Below, one piece after another: positions 43,901 to 55,386 of a stretch of DNA of 64,000 nt. Positions within the stretch are counted from its first letter, which is position 1, and each line of letters opens with the position of its first letter. The translations under genes and the position numbers were made by a program. The notes under the pieces were generated by a model. It made no database searches. It saw only the letters and a program-made list of their open reading frames with translations, and was not told the DNA's origin. This DNA comes from Hordeum vulgare subsp. vulgare (lineage: Eukaryota > Streptophyta > Magnoliopsida > Poales > Poaceae), in assembly GCF_904849725.1 (NCBI RefSeq), contig NC_058519.1, positions 20,629,267 to 20,693,266 on the forward strand, given 5' to 3'.

Positions 43901-46900
43901 ATCATTTCACCCACGTAGCATGTGTTAAAAAGTTGAGAGGGATACGACAAAAACTGGATGCAGTTCGTGTACAAAACTGACAATCTCTCTCGAAGTAGCA
44001 AGGTTTCGAACGAGAACTCATCTCTTACAAAGGGATTTATTTTTTTGAACTTATTTCAACTCCATACTTTTTGTGTGTTCAAAATGCACCATTCAAAGGC
44101 ACATCACAAAATTTCAACAATTTTGACTTCATTTCGTATATTTCGTGCATTTACTTATTTATTTTTTGAGCTAGTTGACCCAGAAATTGAAAAGCACTAC
44201 AAATGAACTCTGAAAATGTTCAAAGTTGGCATGCTATCATCATTTCACCCACATAGCATGTGTTAAAAAGTTGAGAGGGCTACGACAAAAACTGGATGCA
44301 GTTCGTGTACAGAACTGACAATCTCTCTCGAAGTAGCAGGGTTTCGAATGAGAACTCATCTCTTACAAAGGGATTTCATTTTTTTGAACTTATTTGAACT
44401 CCATACTTTTTGTGTGTTCAAAATGCACCATTCAATGGCACATCACAAAATTTCAACAATTTCCGACTTCATTTGGTATATTTCGTGCATTTACTTTTTT
44501 TTTTGAGCTAGTTGACCCTGAAATTGAAAAGCACTACAAATGAACTCTGAAAATGTTGAAAGTTTGCATGCTATCATCATTTCACCCACATAGCATGTGT
44601 TAAAAAGTTGAGAGGTCTACGACATAAACTGGATGCAGTTTGTGCACGAAACTGACAATCTCTCTCGAAGTAGCAGGGTTTCGAACGAGAACTCATCTCT
44701 TACAAAGGGATTTCATTTTTTTGAACTTATTTGAACTCCATATTTTGTGTGTGTTCAAAATGCACCATTCAAAGGCACATCACAAAATTTCAACAATTTT
44801 GACTTCATTTGGTATATTTCGTGCATTTACTTATTTTTTTTGAGCTAGTTGACCCAGAAATTGAAAAGCACTACAAATGAACTCTGAAAATGTTGAAAGT
44901 TGGCATGCTATCATCATTTCACCCACATAGCATGTGTTAAAAAGTTGAGAGGGCTACGACAAAAACTGGATGCAGTTCGTGTACAAAACTGACAATCTCT
45001 CTCGAAGTAGCACGGTTTCGAACGAGAACTTATCTCTTACAAAGGGATTTCATTTTTTAAAACTTATTTGAACTCCATACTTTTTGTGTGTTCAAAATGC
45101 ACCATTCAAAGGCACATCACAAAATTTCAACAATTTCCGACTTCATTTGGTATATTTCGTGCATTTACTTATTTTTTTTTGAGCTAGTTGACCCTGAAAT
45201 TGAAAAGCACTACAAATGAACTCTGAAAATGTTGAAAGTTGGCATGCTATCATCATTTCACCCACATAGCATGTGTTAAAAAGTTGAGAGGGCTACGACA
45301 AAAACTGGATGCAGTTCGTGTACAAAACTAACAATCTCTCTCGAAGTAGCAGGGTTTCGAATGAGAACTCATCTCTTACAAAGGGATTTCATTTTTTTGA
45401 ACTTATTTGAACTCCATACTTTTTGTGTGTTCAAAATGCACCATTCAAAGGAACATCACAATATTTCAACAATTTCTGACTTCATTTGGTTTATTTCGTG
45501 CATTTACTTATTTTTTTTGAGCTAGTTGACCCAGAAATTGAAAAGCACTACAAATGAACTCTGAAAATGTTGAAAGTTGGCATGCTATCATCATTTCACC
45601 CACGTAGCATGTGTTAAAAAGTTGAGAGGGATACGACAAAAACTGGATGCAGTTCGTGTACAAAACTGACAATCTCTCTCGAAGTAGCAAGGTTTCGAAC
45701 GAGAACTCATCTCTTACAAAGGGATTTATTTTTTTGAACTTATTTGAACTCCATACTTTTTGTGTGTTCAAAATGCACCATTCAAAGGCACATCACAAAA
45801 TTTCAACAATTTTGACTTCATTTCGTATATTTCGTGCATTTACTTATTTTTTTTGAGCTAGTTGACCCAGAAATTGAAAAGCACTACAAATGAACTCTAA
45901 AAATGTTGAAAGTTGGCATGCTATCATCATTTCACCCACATAGCATGTGTTAAAAAGTTGAGAGGGCTACGACAAAAACTGGATGCAGTTCGTGTACAAA
46001 ACTGACAATCTCTCTCGAAGTAGCAGGGTTTCGAACGAGAACTCATCTCTTACAAAGGGATTTCACTTTTTTGAACTTATTTGAACTCCATACTTTTTGT
46101 GTGTTCAAAATGCACCATTCAAAGGCACATCACAAAATTTCAACAATTTCTGACTTCATTTGGTATATTTCGTGCATTTACTTATTTATTTTGAGCTAGT
46201 TGACCCTGAAATTGAAAAGCACTACAAATGAAATCTGAAAATGTTGAAAGTTGGCATGCTATCATAATTTCCTCCACATAGCATGTGTTAAAAGGTTGAG
46301 AGGGCTACGACAAAAACTGGATGCAGTTCGTGTACAAAACTAACAATCTCTCTCGAAGTAGGAGGGTTGGGAACGAGAAATCATCTCTTACAAAGGGATT
46401 TCATTTTTTTGAACTTATTTGAACTCCATACTTTTTGTGTGTTCAAAATGCACCATTCAAAGGCACATCACAAAATTTCAACAATTTCTGACTTCATTTG
46501 GTATATTTTGTGCATTTACTTTTTTTTTTGAGCTAGTTGACCGTGAAATTGAAAAGAACTACAATTGAACTATGAAAATGTTGAAAGTTGGCATGCTATC
46601 ATCATTTCACCCACATAGCATGTGTTAAAAAGTTGAGAGGGCTACGACAAAAACTGGATGTAGTTCGTGTACAAAACTGACAATCTCTCTCGAAGTAGCA
46701 GGGTTTCGAACGAGAACTCATCTCTTACAAAGGGATTTCATTTTTTTGAACTTATTTGAACTCCATACTTTTTGTATGTTCAAAATGCACCATTCAAAGG
46801 CACATCACAAAATTTCAACAATTTTGACTTCATTTGGTATATTTCGTGCATTTACTTTTTTTTTTGAGCTAGTTGACCCAGAAATTGCAAAGCACTACAA

Positions 46901-48200
46901 ATGAACTCTGAAAATGTTCAAAGTTGGCATGCTATCATCATTTCACCCACATAGCATGTGTTAAAAAGTTGAGAGGGCTACGACAAAAACTGGATGCAGT
47001 TCGTGTACAAAACTGACAATCTCTCTCGAAGTAGCACGGTTTCGAACGAGAACTCATCTCTTACAAAGGGATTTCATTTTTTTGAACTTATTTGAACTCC
47101 ATACTTTTTGTGTGTTCAAAATGCACGATTCAAAGGCACATCACAAAATTTCAACAATTTCTGACTTCATTTGGTATATTTCGTGCATTTACTTTTTTTT
47201 TGAGCTAGTTGACCCTGAAATTGAAAAGCACTACAAATGAACTCTGAAAATGTTGAAAGTTGGCATGCTATCATCCTTTCACCCACATAGCATGTGTTAA
47301 AAAGTTGAGATGGCTACGACAAAAATTGGATGCAGTTCGTGTACAAAACTGACAATCTCTCTCGAAGTAGCAGGGTTTCGAACGAGAACTAATCTCTTAC
47401 AAAGGGATTTCATTTTTTTGAACTTATTTGAACTCCATACTTTTTGTATGTTCAAAATGCACCATTCAAAGGCACATCACAAAATTTCAACAATTTTGAC
47501 ATCATTTGGTATATTTCGTGCATTTACTTATTTTTTTTTGAGCTAGTTGACCCTGAAATTGAAAAGCACTACAAATGAACTCTGAAAATGTTGAAAGTTG
47601 GCATGCTATCATCATTTCACCCACATAGCATGTGTTGAAAAGTTGAGAGGGCTACGACAAAAACTGGATGCAGTTCGTGTACAAAACTAACAATCTCTCT
47701 CGAAGTAGCAGGGTTTCGAACGAGAACTCATCTCTTACAACGGGATTTCATTTTTTTGAACTTATTTGAACTCCATACTTTTTGTGTGTTCAAAATGCAC
47801 CATTCAAAGGAACATCACAATATTTCAACAATTTCTGACTTCATTTGGTTTATTTCGTGCATTTACTTATTTTTTTTGAGCTAGTTGACCCTGAAATTGA
47901 AAAGCACTACAAATGAACTCTGAAAATGTTGAAAGTTGGCATGCTATCATCATTTCACCCACGTAGCATGTGTTAAAAAGTTGAGAGGGATACGACAAAA
48001 ACTGGATGCAGTTCGTGTACAAAACTGACAATCTCTCTCGAAGTAGCAAGGTTTCGAACGAGAACTCATCTCTTACAAAGGAATTTATTTTTTTGAACTT
48101 ATTTGAACTCCATACTTTTTGTGTGTTCAAAATGCACCATTCAAAGGCACATCACAAAATTTCAATAATTTTGACTTCATTTGGTATATTTCGTGCATTT
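39540..48200 (+). repeat. 12-monomer higher-order repeat (4.05 kb), two copies plus a partial third
   Basis: Markers recur every 4048-4049 bp. GTGTTGAAAAG lies at about 39541, 43588 and 47636. The GGGATACGAC monomers start at 39910, 43958 and 48006. TTTGTGCACGAAACTG is at about 40591 and 44640. The rare GGGTTGGGAACGAG variant is at about 42318 and 46366. The ATG-bearing variant is at 43261 and 47310. The unit overlaps the end of the preceding 8-monomer block, so part of that block appears to have been taken into a longer repeating unit. Confidence 0.8.
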
Positions 48201-48589
48201 ACTTATTTTTTTTGAGCTAGTTGACCCAGAAATTGTAAAGCACTACAAATGAACTCTGAAAATGTTGAAAGTTGGCATGCTATCATAATTTCACCCACAT
48301 AGCATGTGTTAAAAAGTTGAGAGGGCTACGATAAAAACTGGATGCAGTTCGTGTACAAAACTGACAATCTCTCTCGAAGTAGCACGGTTTCGAACGAGAA
48401 CTCATCTCTTACAAAGGGATTTCATTTTTTGAACTTATTTGAACTCCATACTTTTTGTGTGTTCAAAATGCACCATTCAAAGGCACATCACAAAATTTCA
48501 ACAATTTCCGAGTTCATTTGGTATATTTCGTGCATTTACTTTTTTTTTGAGCTAGTTGACCCTGAAATTGAAAAGCACTACAAATGAAC

Positions 48590-51500
48590 TCTGAAAATAT
48601 TGAAAGTTGGCATGCTATCATCATTTCACCCACATAGCATGTGTTAAAAAGTTGAGAGGGCTACGACAAAAACTGGATGCAGTTCGTGTACAAAACTCAC
48701 AATCTCTCACGAAGTAGCAGGGTTTCGAACGAGAACTCATCTCTTACAAAGGGATTTCATTTTTTTGAACTTATTTGAACTTCATAATTTTTGTGTGTTC
48801 AAAATGCACCATTCAAAGGCACATCACAAAATTTCAACAATTTCTGACTTCATTTGGTATATTTCGTGCATTTACTTATTTTTTTGAGCTAGTTGACCCT
48901 GAAATTGAAAAGCACTACAAATGAACAGTGAAAATGTTGAAAGTTGGCATGCTATCATCATTTCACCCACATAGCATGTGTTAAAAAGTTGAGAGGGCTA
49001 CGACAAAAACTGGATGCAGTTCGTGTACAAAACTGACAATCTCTCTCGAAGTAGTAGGGTTTCGAACGAGAACTCATCTCTTACAAAGGGATTTCATTTT
49101 TTTGAACTTATTTGAACTCCATACTTTTTGTGTGTTCAAAATGCACCATTCAAAGGCACATCACAAAATTTCAACAATTTCTGACTTCATTTGGTATATT
49201 TCGTGCATTTACTTATTTATTTTGAGCTAGTTGACACTGAAATTGAAAAGCACTACAAATGAACTCTGAAAATGTTGAAAGTTGGCATGCTATCATAATT
49301 TCCTCCACGTAGCATGTGTTAAAAAGTTGAGAGGGCTACGACAAAAACTGGATGCAGTTCGTGTACAAAACTGACAATCTCTCTCGATGTAGCAGGGTTT
49401 CGAACGAGAACTCATCTCTTACAAAGGGATTTCATTTTTTGAACTTATTTGAACTCCATACTTTTTGTGTGTTCAAAATGCACCATTCAAAGGCACATCA
49501 CAAAATTTCAACAATTTCTGACTTCATTTGGTATATTTCGTGCATTTACTTATTTTTTTTGAGCTAGTTGACCCTGAAATTGAAAAGAACTACAATTGAA
49601 CTCTGAAAATGTTGAAAGTTGGCATGCTATCATCATTTCACCCACATAGCATGTGTTAAAAATTTGAGAGGGCTACGACAAAAACTGGATGTAGTTCGTG
49701 TACAAAACTGACAATCTCTCTCGAAGTAGCAGGGTTTCGAACGAGAACTCATCTCTTACAAAGGGATTTCATTTTTTTGAACTTATTTGAACTTCATAAT
49801 TTTTGTGTGTTCTAAATGCACCATTGAAAGGCACATCACGAAATTTCAACAATTTCTGACTTCATTTGGTATATTTCGTGCATTTACTTATTTATGTTTT
49901 TGAGCTAGTTGACCCTGAAATTGAAAAGCACTACAAATGAACTCTGAAAATGTTGAAAGTTGGCATGCTATCATCATTTCACCCACATAGCATGTGTTAA
50001 AAAGTTGAGAGGGCTATGACAAAAACTGGATGCAGTTCGTGTACAAAACTGACAATCTCTCTCGAAGTAGCAGGGTTTCGAACGAGAACTCATCTCTTAC
50101 AAAGGGATTTCATTTTTTTTGAACTTATTTGAACTCCATACTTTTTGTGTGTTCAAAATGCACCATTCAAAGGCACATCACAAAATTTCAACAATTTCCG
50201 ACTTCATTTGGTATATTTCGTGCATTTACTTATTTATTTTGAGCTAGTTGACCCTGAAATTGAAAAGCACTACAAATGAACTCTGAAAATGTTGAAAGTT
50301 GGCATGCTATCATAATTTCCTCCACATAGCATGTGTTAAAAAGTTGAGAGGGCTACGACAAAAACTGGATGCAGTTCGTGTACAAAACTGACAATCTCTC
50401 TCGATGTAGCAGGGTTTCGAACGAGAACTCATCTCTTACAAAGGGATTTCATTTTTTTGAACTTATTTGAACTCCATACTTTTTGGGTGTTCAAAATGCA
50501 CCATTCAAAGGCACATCACAAAATTTCAACAATTTCTGACTTCATTTGGTTTATTTCGTGCATTTACTTATTATTTTTGAGCTAGTTGACCCTGAAATTG
50601 AAAAGCACTGCAAATGAACTCTGAAAATGTTGAAAGTTGGCATTCTATCATCATTTCACCCACGTAGCATGTGTTAAAAAGTTGAGAGGGCTACGACAAA
50701 AACTGGATGCAGTTCGTGTACAAAACTGACAATCTCTCTCGAAGTAGCAAGGTTTCGAACGAGAACTCATCTCTTACAAAGGGATTTATTTTTTTGAACT
50801 TATTTGAACTCCATACTTTTTGTGTGTTCAAAATACACCATTCAAAGGCACATCACAAAATTTCAACAATTTTGACTTCATTTGGTATATTTCGTGCATT
50901 TACTTATTTTTTTTTGAGCTAGTTGACCCTGAAATTGAAAAGCACTACAAATGAACTCTGAAAATGTTGAAAGTTGGCATGCTATCATCATTTCACCCAC
51001 ATAGCATGTGTTAAAAAGTTGAGAGGGCTACGACAAAAACTGGATGCAGTTCGTGTACAAAACTGACAATCTCTCTCGAAGTAGCAGGGTTTCGAACGAG
51101 AACTCATCTCTTACAAAGGGATTTCATTTTTTTGAACTTATTTGAACTTCATAATTTTTGTGTGTTCTAAATGCACCATTCAAAGGCACATCACAAAATT
51201 TCAACAATTTCCGACTTCATTTGGTATATTTCGTGCATTTACTTATATATGTTTTTGAGCTAGTTGACCCTGAAATTGAAAAGCACTACAAATGAACTCT
51301 GAAAATATTGAAAGTTGGCATGCTATCATCATTTCACCCACATAGCATGTGTTAAAAAGTTGAGAGGGCTACGACAAAAACTGGATGCAGTTCGTGTACA
51401 AAACTCACAATCTCTCTCGAAGTAGCAGGGTTTCGAACGAGAACTCATCTCTTACAAAGGGATTTCATTTTTTTGAACTTATTTGAACTTCATAATTTTT

Positions 51501-53736
51501 GTGTGTTCAAAATGCACCATTCAAAGGCACATCACAAAATTTCAACAATTTCTGACTTCATTTGGTATATTTCGTGCATTTACTTATTTTTTTGAGCTAG
51601 TTGACCCTGAAATTGAAAAGCACTACAAATGAACAGTGAAAATGTTGAAAGTTGGCATGCTATCATCATTTCACCCACATAGCATGTGTTAAAAAGTTGA
51701 GAGGGCTACGACAAAAACTGGATGCAGTTCGTGTACAAAACTGACAATCTCTCTCGAAGTAGTAGGGTTTCGAACGAGAACTCATCTCTTACAAAGGGAT
51801 TTCATTTTTTTGAACTTATTTGAACTCCATACTTTTTGTGTGTTCAAAATGCACCATTCAAAGGCACATCACAAAATTTCAACAATTTCTGACTTCATTT
51901 GGTATATTTCGTGCATTTACTTATTTATTTTGAGCTAGTTGACACTGAAATTGAAAAGCACTACAAATGAACTCTGAAAATGTTGAAAGTTGGCATGCTA
52001 TCATAATTTCCTCCACGTAGCATGTGTTAAAAAGTTGAGAGGGCTACGACAAAAACTGGATGCAGTTCGTGTACAAAACTGACAATCTCTCTCGATGTAG
52101 CAGGGTTTCGAACGAGAACTCATCTCTTACAAAGGGATTTCATTTTTTGAACTTATTTGAACTCCATACTTTTTGTGTGTTCAAAATGCACCATTCAAAG
52201 GCACATCACAAAATTTCAACAATTTCTGACTTCATTTGGTATATTTCGTGCATTTACTTATTTTTTTTGAGCTAGTTGACCCTGAAATTGAAAAGAACTA
52301 CAATTGAACTCTGAAAATGTTGAAAGTTGGCATGCTATCATCATTTCACCCACATAGCATGTGTTAAAAATTTGAGAGGGCTACGACAAAAACTGGATGT
52401 AGTTCGTGTACAAAACTGACAATCTCTCTCGAAGTAGCAGGGTTTCGAACGAGAACTCATCTCTTACAAAGGGATTTCATTTTTTTGAACTTATTTGAAC
52501 TTCATAATTTTTGTGTGTTCTAAATGCACCAATGAAAGGCACATCACAAAATTTCAACAATTTCCGACTTCATTTGGTATATTTCGTGCATTTACTTATT
52601 TATGTTTTTGAGCTAGTTGACCCTGAAATTGAAAAGCACTACAAATGAACTCTGAAAATGTTGAAAGTTGGCATGCTATCATCATTTCACCCACATAGCA
52701 TGTGTTAAAAAGTTGAGAGGGCTATGACAAAAACTGGATGCAGTTCGTGTACAAAACTGACAATCTCTCTCGAAGTAGCAGGGTTTCGAACGAGAACTCA
52801 TCTCTTACAAAGGGATTTCATTTTTTTTGAACTTATTTGAACTCCATACTTTTTGTGTGTTCAAAATGCACCATTCAAAGGCACATCACAAAATTTCAAC
52901 AATTTCTGACTTCATTTGGTATATTTCGTGCATTTACTTATTTATTTTGAGCTAGTTGACCCTGAAATTGAAAAGCACTACAAATGAACTCTGAAAATGT
53001 TGAAAGTTGGCATGCTATCATAATTTCCTCCACATAGCATGTGTTAAAAAGTTGAGAGGGCTACGACAAAAACTGGATGCAGTTCGTGTACAAAACTGAC
53101 AATCTCTCTCGATGTAGCAGGGTTTCGAACGAGAACTCATCTCTTACAAAGGGATTTCATTTTTTTGAACTTATTTGAACTCCATACTTTTTGTGTGTTC
53201 AAAATGCACCATTCAAAGGCAGATCACAAAATTTCAACAATTTCTGACTTCATTTGGTATATTTTGTGCATTTACCTTTTTTTGAGCTAGTTGACCCTGA
53301 AATTGAAAAGAACTACAATTGAACTCTGAAAATGTTGAAAGTTGGCATGCTATCATCATTTCACCCACATAGCATGTGTTAAAAAGTTGAGAGGGCTACG
53401 ACAAAAACTGGATGTAGTTCGTGTACAAAACTGACAATCTCTCTTGAAGTAGCCGGGTTTCGAACGAGAAATCATCTCTTACAAAGGGATTTCATTTTCT
53501 TGAACTTATTGGAACTCCATACTTTTTGTGTGTTTAAAATGCACCATTCAAAGGCACATCACAAAATTTCAACAATTTCCGACTTCATTTGGTATATTTC
53601 GTGCATTTACTTATTTATGTTTTTGAGCTAGTTGACCCTGAAATTGAAAAGCACTACAAATGAACTCTGAAAATGTTGAAAGTTGGCATGCTATCATCAT
53701 TTCACCCACATAGCATGTGTTAAAAAGTTGAGAGGG
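48590..53736 (+). repeat. 8-monomer higher-order repeat (2.71 kb), second copy cut by the LTR insertion
   Basis: Markers recur at about 2708 bp. GAAAATATTGAAAG lies at about 48594 and 51302. CTCTCGATGTAGCAGGG occurs in the monomers with frames starting at 49352 and 52060. GGGCTATGAC lies at about 50024 and 52731. CTTCATAATTTTTG monomers are in matching positions. The final monomer stops after GAGAGGG at 53736, where the retrotransposon begins; the interrupted monomer would resume beyond the window. Confidence 0.8.
53732..53736. other. Left copy of presumed 5-bp target-site duplication (GAGGG)
   Basis: The five satellite bases directly before the LTR start (TGTGAC) are GAGGG. Ty3/gypsy integrases usually duplicate 5 bp. 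The right copy would follow the 3' LTR, which runs off the window, so the duplication is inferred, not seen. Confidence 0.5.
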
Positions 53737-53912
53737 TGTGACATCCTCGACTTTTGCTACAGTAGTAATTGTAATTAAGCTACAGTGATCACCGCTAATG
53801 ATGCCACGTCACCGAATTCCCATCTCAGACCCGCGTGGATTCGCGTCTGTCCGGATCGATGATTTGAAAGCAATGGGAAGCACTTTATCGGTTCATTACA
53901 AGTGTTAAAAGG

Positions 53913-53920
53913 ATATATAT
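53913..53920 (+). promoter_or_regulatory. TATA-like sequence near the LTR start
   Basis: ATATATAT lies 176 bp into the LTR, in the context AAGGATATATATGTAAGGGG, and is followed by a purine-rich stretch. It could be the TATA box of the element or of an LTR-internal transcription unit. Another weak candidate is CATATAAC at about 57216. No start site can be fixed without transcript ends. Confidence 0.35.
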
Positions 53921-53924
53921 GTAA

Positions 53925-54042
53925 GGGGAAAGTATTAAAGAAATAATAATAAAAGAAAGGAAAGAAAACTGAAAGAAAGAAATAATAAAAAGAAAAGGGA
54001 AAAGAGAAAATAAAACAAAACAAATAAAAAAAAAAAAAAAAA
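53925..54042 (+). other. Purine-rich A/G tract ending in a poly-A run
   Basis: Nearly all bases are A or G with scattered T, ending in 17 A at 54026-54042. The equivalent run in the right-hand LTR has 20 A (63941-63960), the only difference seen between the LTRs. It switches abruptly to a C-rich strand downstream. Confidence 0.8.
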
Positions 54043-54063
54043 GAAACAACCCCCACTCCCCCG

Positions 54064-54128
54064 TGGCCCAGCTGGGCCAAAAAGGGCCCAGCCGGCCACC
54101 TCCCGCGCCCCCTCCCCGCAAACCCTAA
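54064..54128 (+). promoter_or_regulatory. Site II cluster (16-bp palindrome) plus telo-box in the LTR
   Basis: TGGCCCAGCTGGGCCA at 54064-54079 is a perfect palindrome containing GGCCCA and TGGGCC. A third GGCCCA lies at 54085-54090. AAACCCTAA, the plant telo-box, is at 54120-54128. In plants TGGGCY (site II, bound by TCP-family factors) together with a telo-box is typical of promoters of ribosomal-protein and other growth-related genes. Here the cluster sits at the junction of the purine-rich and C-rich segments. A promoter role is inferred from motif co-occurrence only; GC-rich sequence raises the chance rate of GGCCCA but not of the telo-box. Confidence 0.5.
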
Positions 54129-54910
54129 ACCCCCCTGGCGACCGACCCCCCTTCCCTCGCTACTCCCTCCTTTCCCCCACGCCGCCGCCGCCAGCCCCCC
54201 CCCCCCTCGTGGGGGCCCCACCTCCACCCACCGACGCCCCCCACCCCACGCGCCATCTCCTCCCAGTCCCGTAACTCCCTCCCTCTCTCTCGGCCACCCC
54301 TCCCCACGAGAGCCACGCCCCCACCCCATCCCGTCGCCTCCTCCTCTCCATCTCGCCCCTCCCTGGCCGCCCCTCACCACGCCGGCGGCCACCCCCCTCC
54401 TCCCGCCGGCGGCCCCCTTCCATCCCCCACGGCCAGCCCTCTCCCCCGCCGGCCTCCTCCCCACCCCACGGCCACCTCCTACACCGAGCCGCCCCACCCC
54501 ACGGCCCCTCCTTCTCCCGGCGGCCCCCCCCCACCTCTCGGCCTCCACCCCGCCGGCAGGGGTGCCGGCCACCTCGGCCCCCCCATCTCGGCGGCCGGCC
54601 CTTCCGGGAGGTCCCTCTCCGGCGGCCCTCTCTACGGTGGCCGCCCCTCCCCGTCGGCGGCTCCACCTCCGGGGGCCTCTCCTCACCGGGGCCCTCCTCA
54701 CCGGCTCCTCCTCGCCGGCACGTCATCACCACCGGAACCTCACCGTCACCGTCCCCACCGTCACTTCGTGCGAACTCCGGCTTCACCGGGCCGTCACGTC
54801 ACCGTCGGTGAGCCCCTCCTCGGGCTCCTCCCACCTTACCGTTCTCCTCGACGTCACGGTTCCGTTCCGGCAAACGGGGCCTCGATCCGTCGACGGTGGA
54901 CTCCGGTAGG
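54129..54910. other. C-rich segment of the LTR, no supported gene
   Basis: The + strand is extremely C-rich with few A or T. Long open frames occur on both strands, including a 308-codon minus-strand frame ending at 53775, but their translations are low-complexity Gly/Arg or Pro/Arg/Ser and I see no recognisable domain. On the + strand I see no ATG in the segment. A good 5' splice-site match, TCG followed by GTGAGC, lies at 54807/54808, and CCG followed by GTAGGA at 54905/54906. It may be a leader exon of an LTR transcript. Confidence 0.6.
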
Positions 54911-55040
54911 AGGATTCGAAGTTCGTGTTCTTCTAGGTGGAGTAGCTAAGGAACTTCTCTGTCTCTGTTAACAGAGAGATGAGAGATGAGTGTTGAGAGA
55001 AAAGAAAAATGAAAAAAGAATAAATGGTGTATTAGATGCG

Positions 55041-55060
55041 TATGTATGTATGTATGTATG
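55041..55060 (+). repeat. (TATG)5 microsatellite
   Basis: Five perfect TATG units, flanked by related ATGTATG sequence to about 55080. Confidence 0.9.
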
Positions 55061-55170
55061 AGATGTGATGTATGTATTTGTGTATTTGGATAATTAGAGG
55101 AATACGGTATTTGAACGGTTAGGTATCTAATAAAAATAAATGTGAAAATAACCTTAAGCCACTTACCGGT

Positions 55171-55207
55171 GGGGCCAATGCACCGCTGTCAATGACAGTG
55201 AGGCCCC
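55171..55207. repeat. Nested inverted repeat in the LTR
   Basis: Outer arms are GGGGCC (55171-55176) and GGCCCC (55202-55207). Inside is the near-palindrome CTGTCA-A-TGACAG (55086+100 to 55198, that is 55186-55198). RNA or single-stranded DNA could fold into a stem with an internal loop. Function unknown. Confidence 0.6.
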
Positions 55208-55386
55208 GCGCGATAATTAAAAATAATGTTTTTCTTAAAATAGATAAATAAATAGATATTTAGTTAAAATAATTAATTAACATAATTAGAGTATGACACG
55301 TGGGTCCCTCGTTGAATTAATCTGATTAATAAATAATTAATCTTAATAAAAACTTGTGCCTATGACGTTCGGGACCCGCTGGTCAG

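Larger units (their letters stand above)
1..53736 (+). repeat. Satellite array, ~338-bp monomer, about 159 head-to-tail copies
   Basis: The same 337-340 bp unit recurs without interruption from the left edge to the LTR. Taking GGCTACGAC as an arbitrary start, units begin at 3, 341, 679, 1017, 1354 and so on. All copies face the same way and I saw no inversion or foreign insertion before 53737. Monomers are AT-rich. They differ by scattered substitutions, by the length of a T-run before GAGCTAGTTGACC, and by small indels such as ACGAAAAAACTGG against ACGACAAAAACTGG. Shared variants define higher-order repeats, listed separately. The look (TTTGAACTCCATAC, GTTCAAAATGCACCATTCA) recalls 340-380 bp subtelomeric satellites of grasses; that is from memory and untested. 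The array may be subtelomeric, interstitial or pericentromeric; the window does not show which. The period is not a multiple of three, so the short ORFs in it are incidental. Confidence 0.98.

Noticed and set aside
1015..52275. Dozens of 60-98-codon ORFs, many starting MATTKIG or MQFVYKTDN, and 87-codon minus-strand ORFs
   Set aside because: All lie inside satellite monomers. The monomer length is not a multiple of three, frames open and close with single indels, and there is no recognisable domain. Repetition explains their similarity.
1..53736. CRISPR array
   Set aside because: Repeats are tandem with no unique spacers and the unit is about 338 bp; the sequence is eukaryotic.
54120..54132. 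Telomeric repeat
   Set aside because: AAACCCTAAACCC is a single telo-box-like match, not an array, so it gives no evidence of a chromosome end.
53775..54701. 308-codon minus-strand ORF and overlapping 208-codon ORF, Gly/Arg-rich
   Set aside because: They arise from the C-rich LTR segment. The translation is low complexity and runs into the purine-rich tract; frames are open on both strands, as expected from composition.
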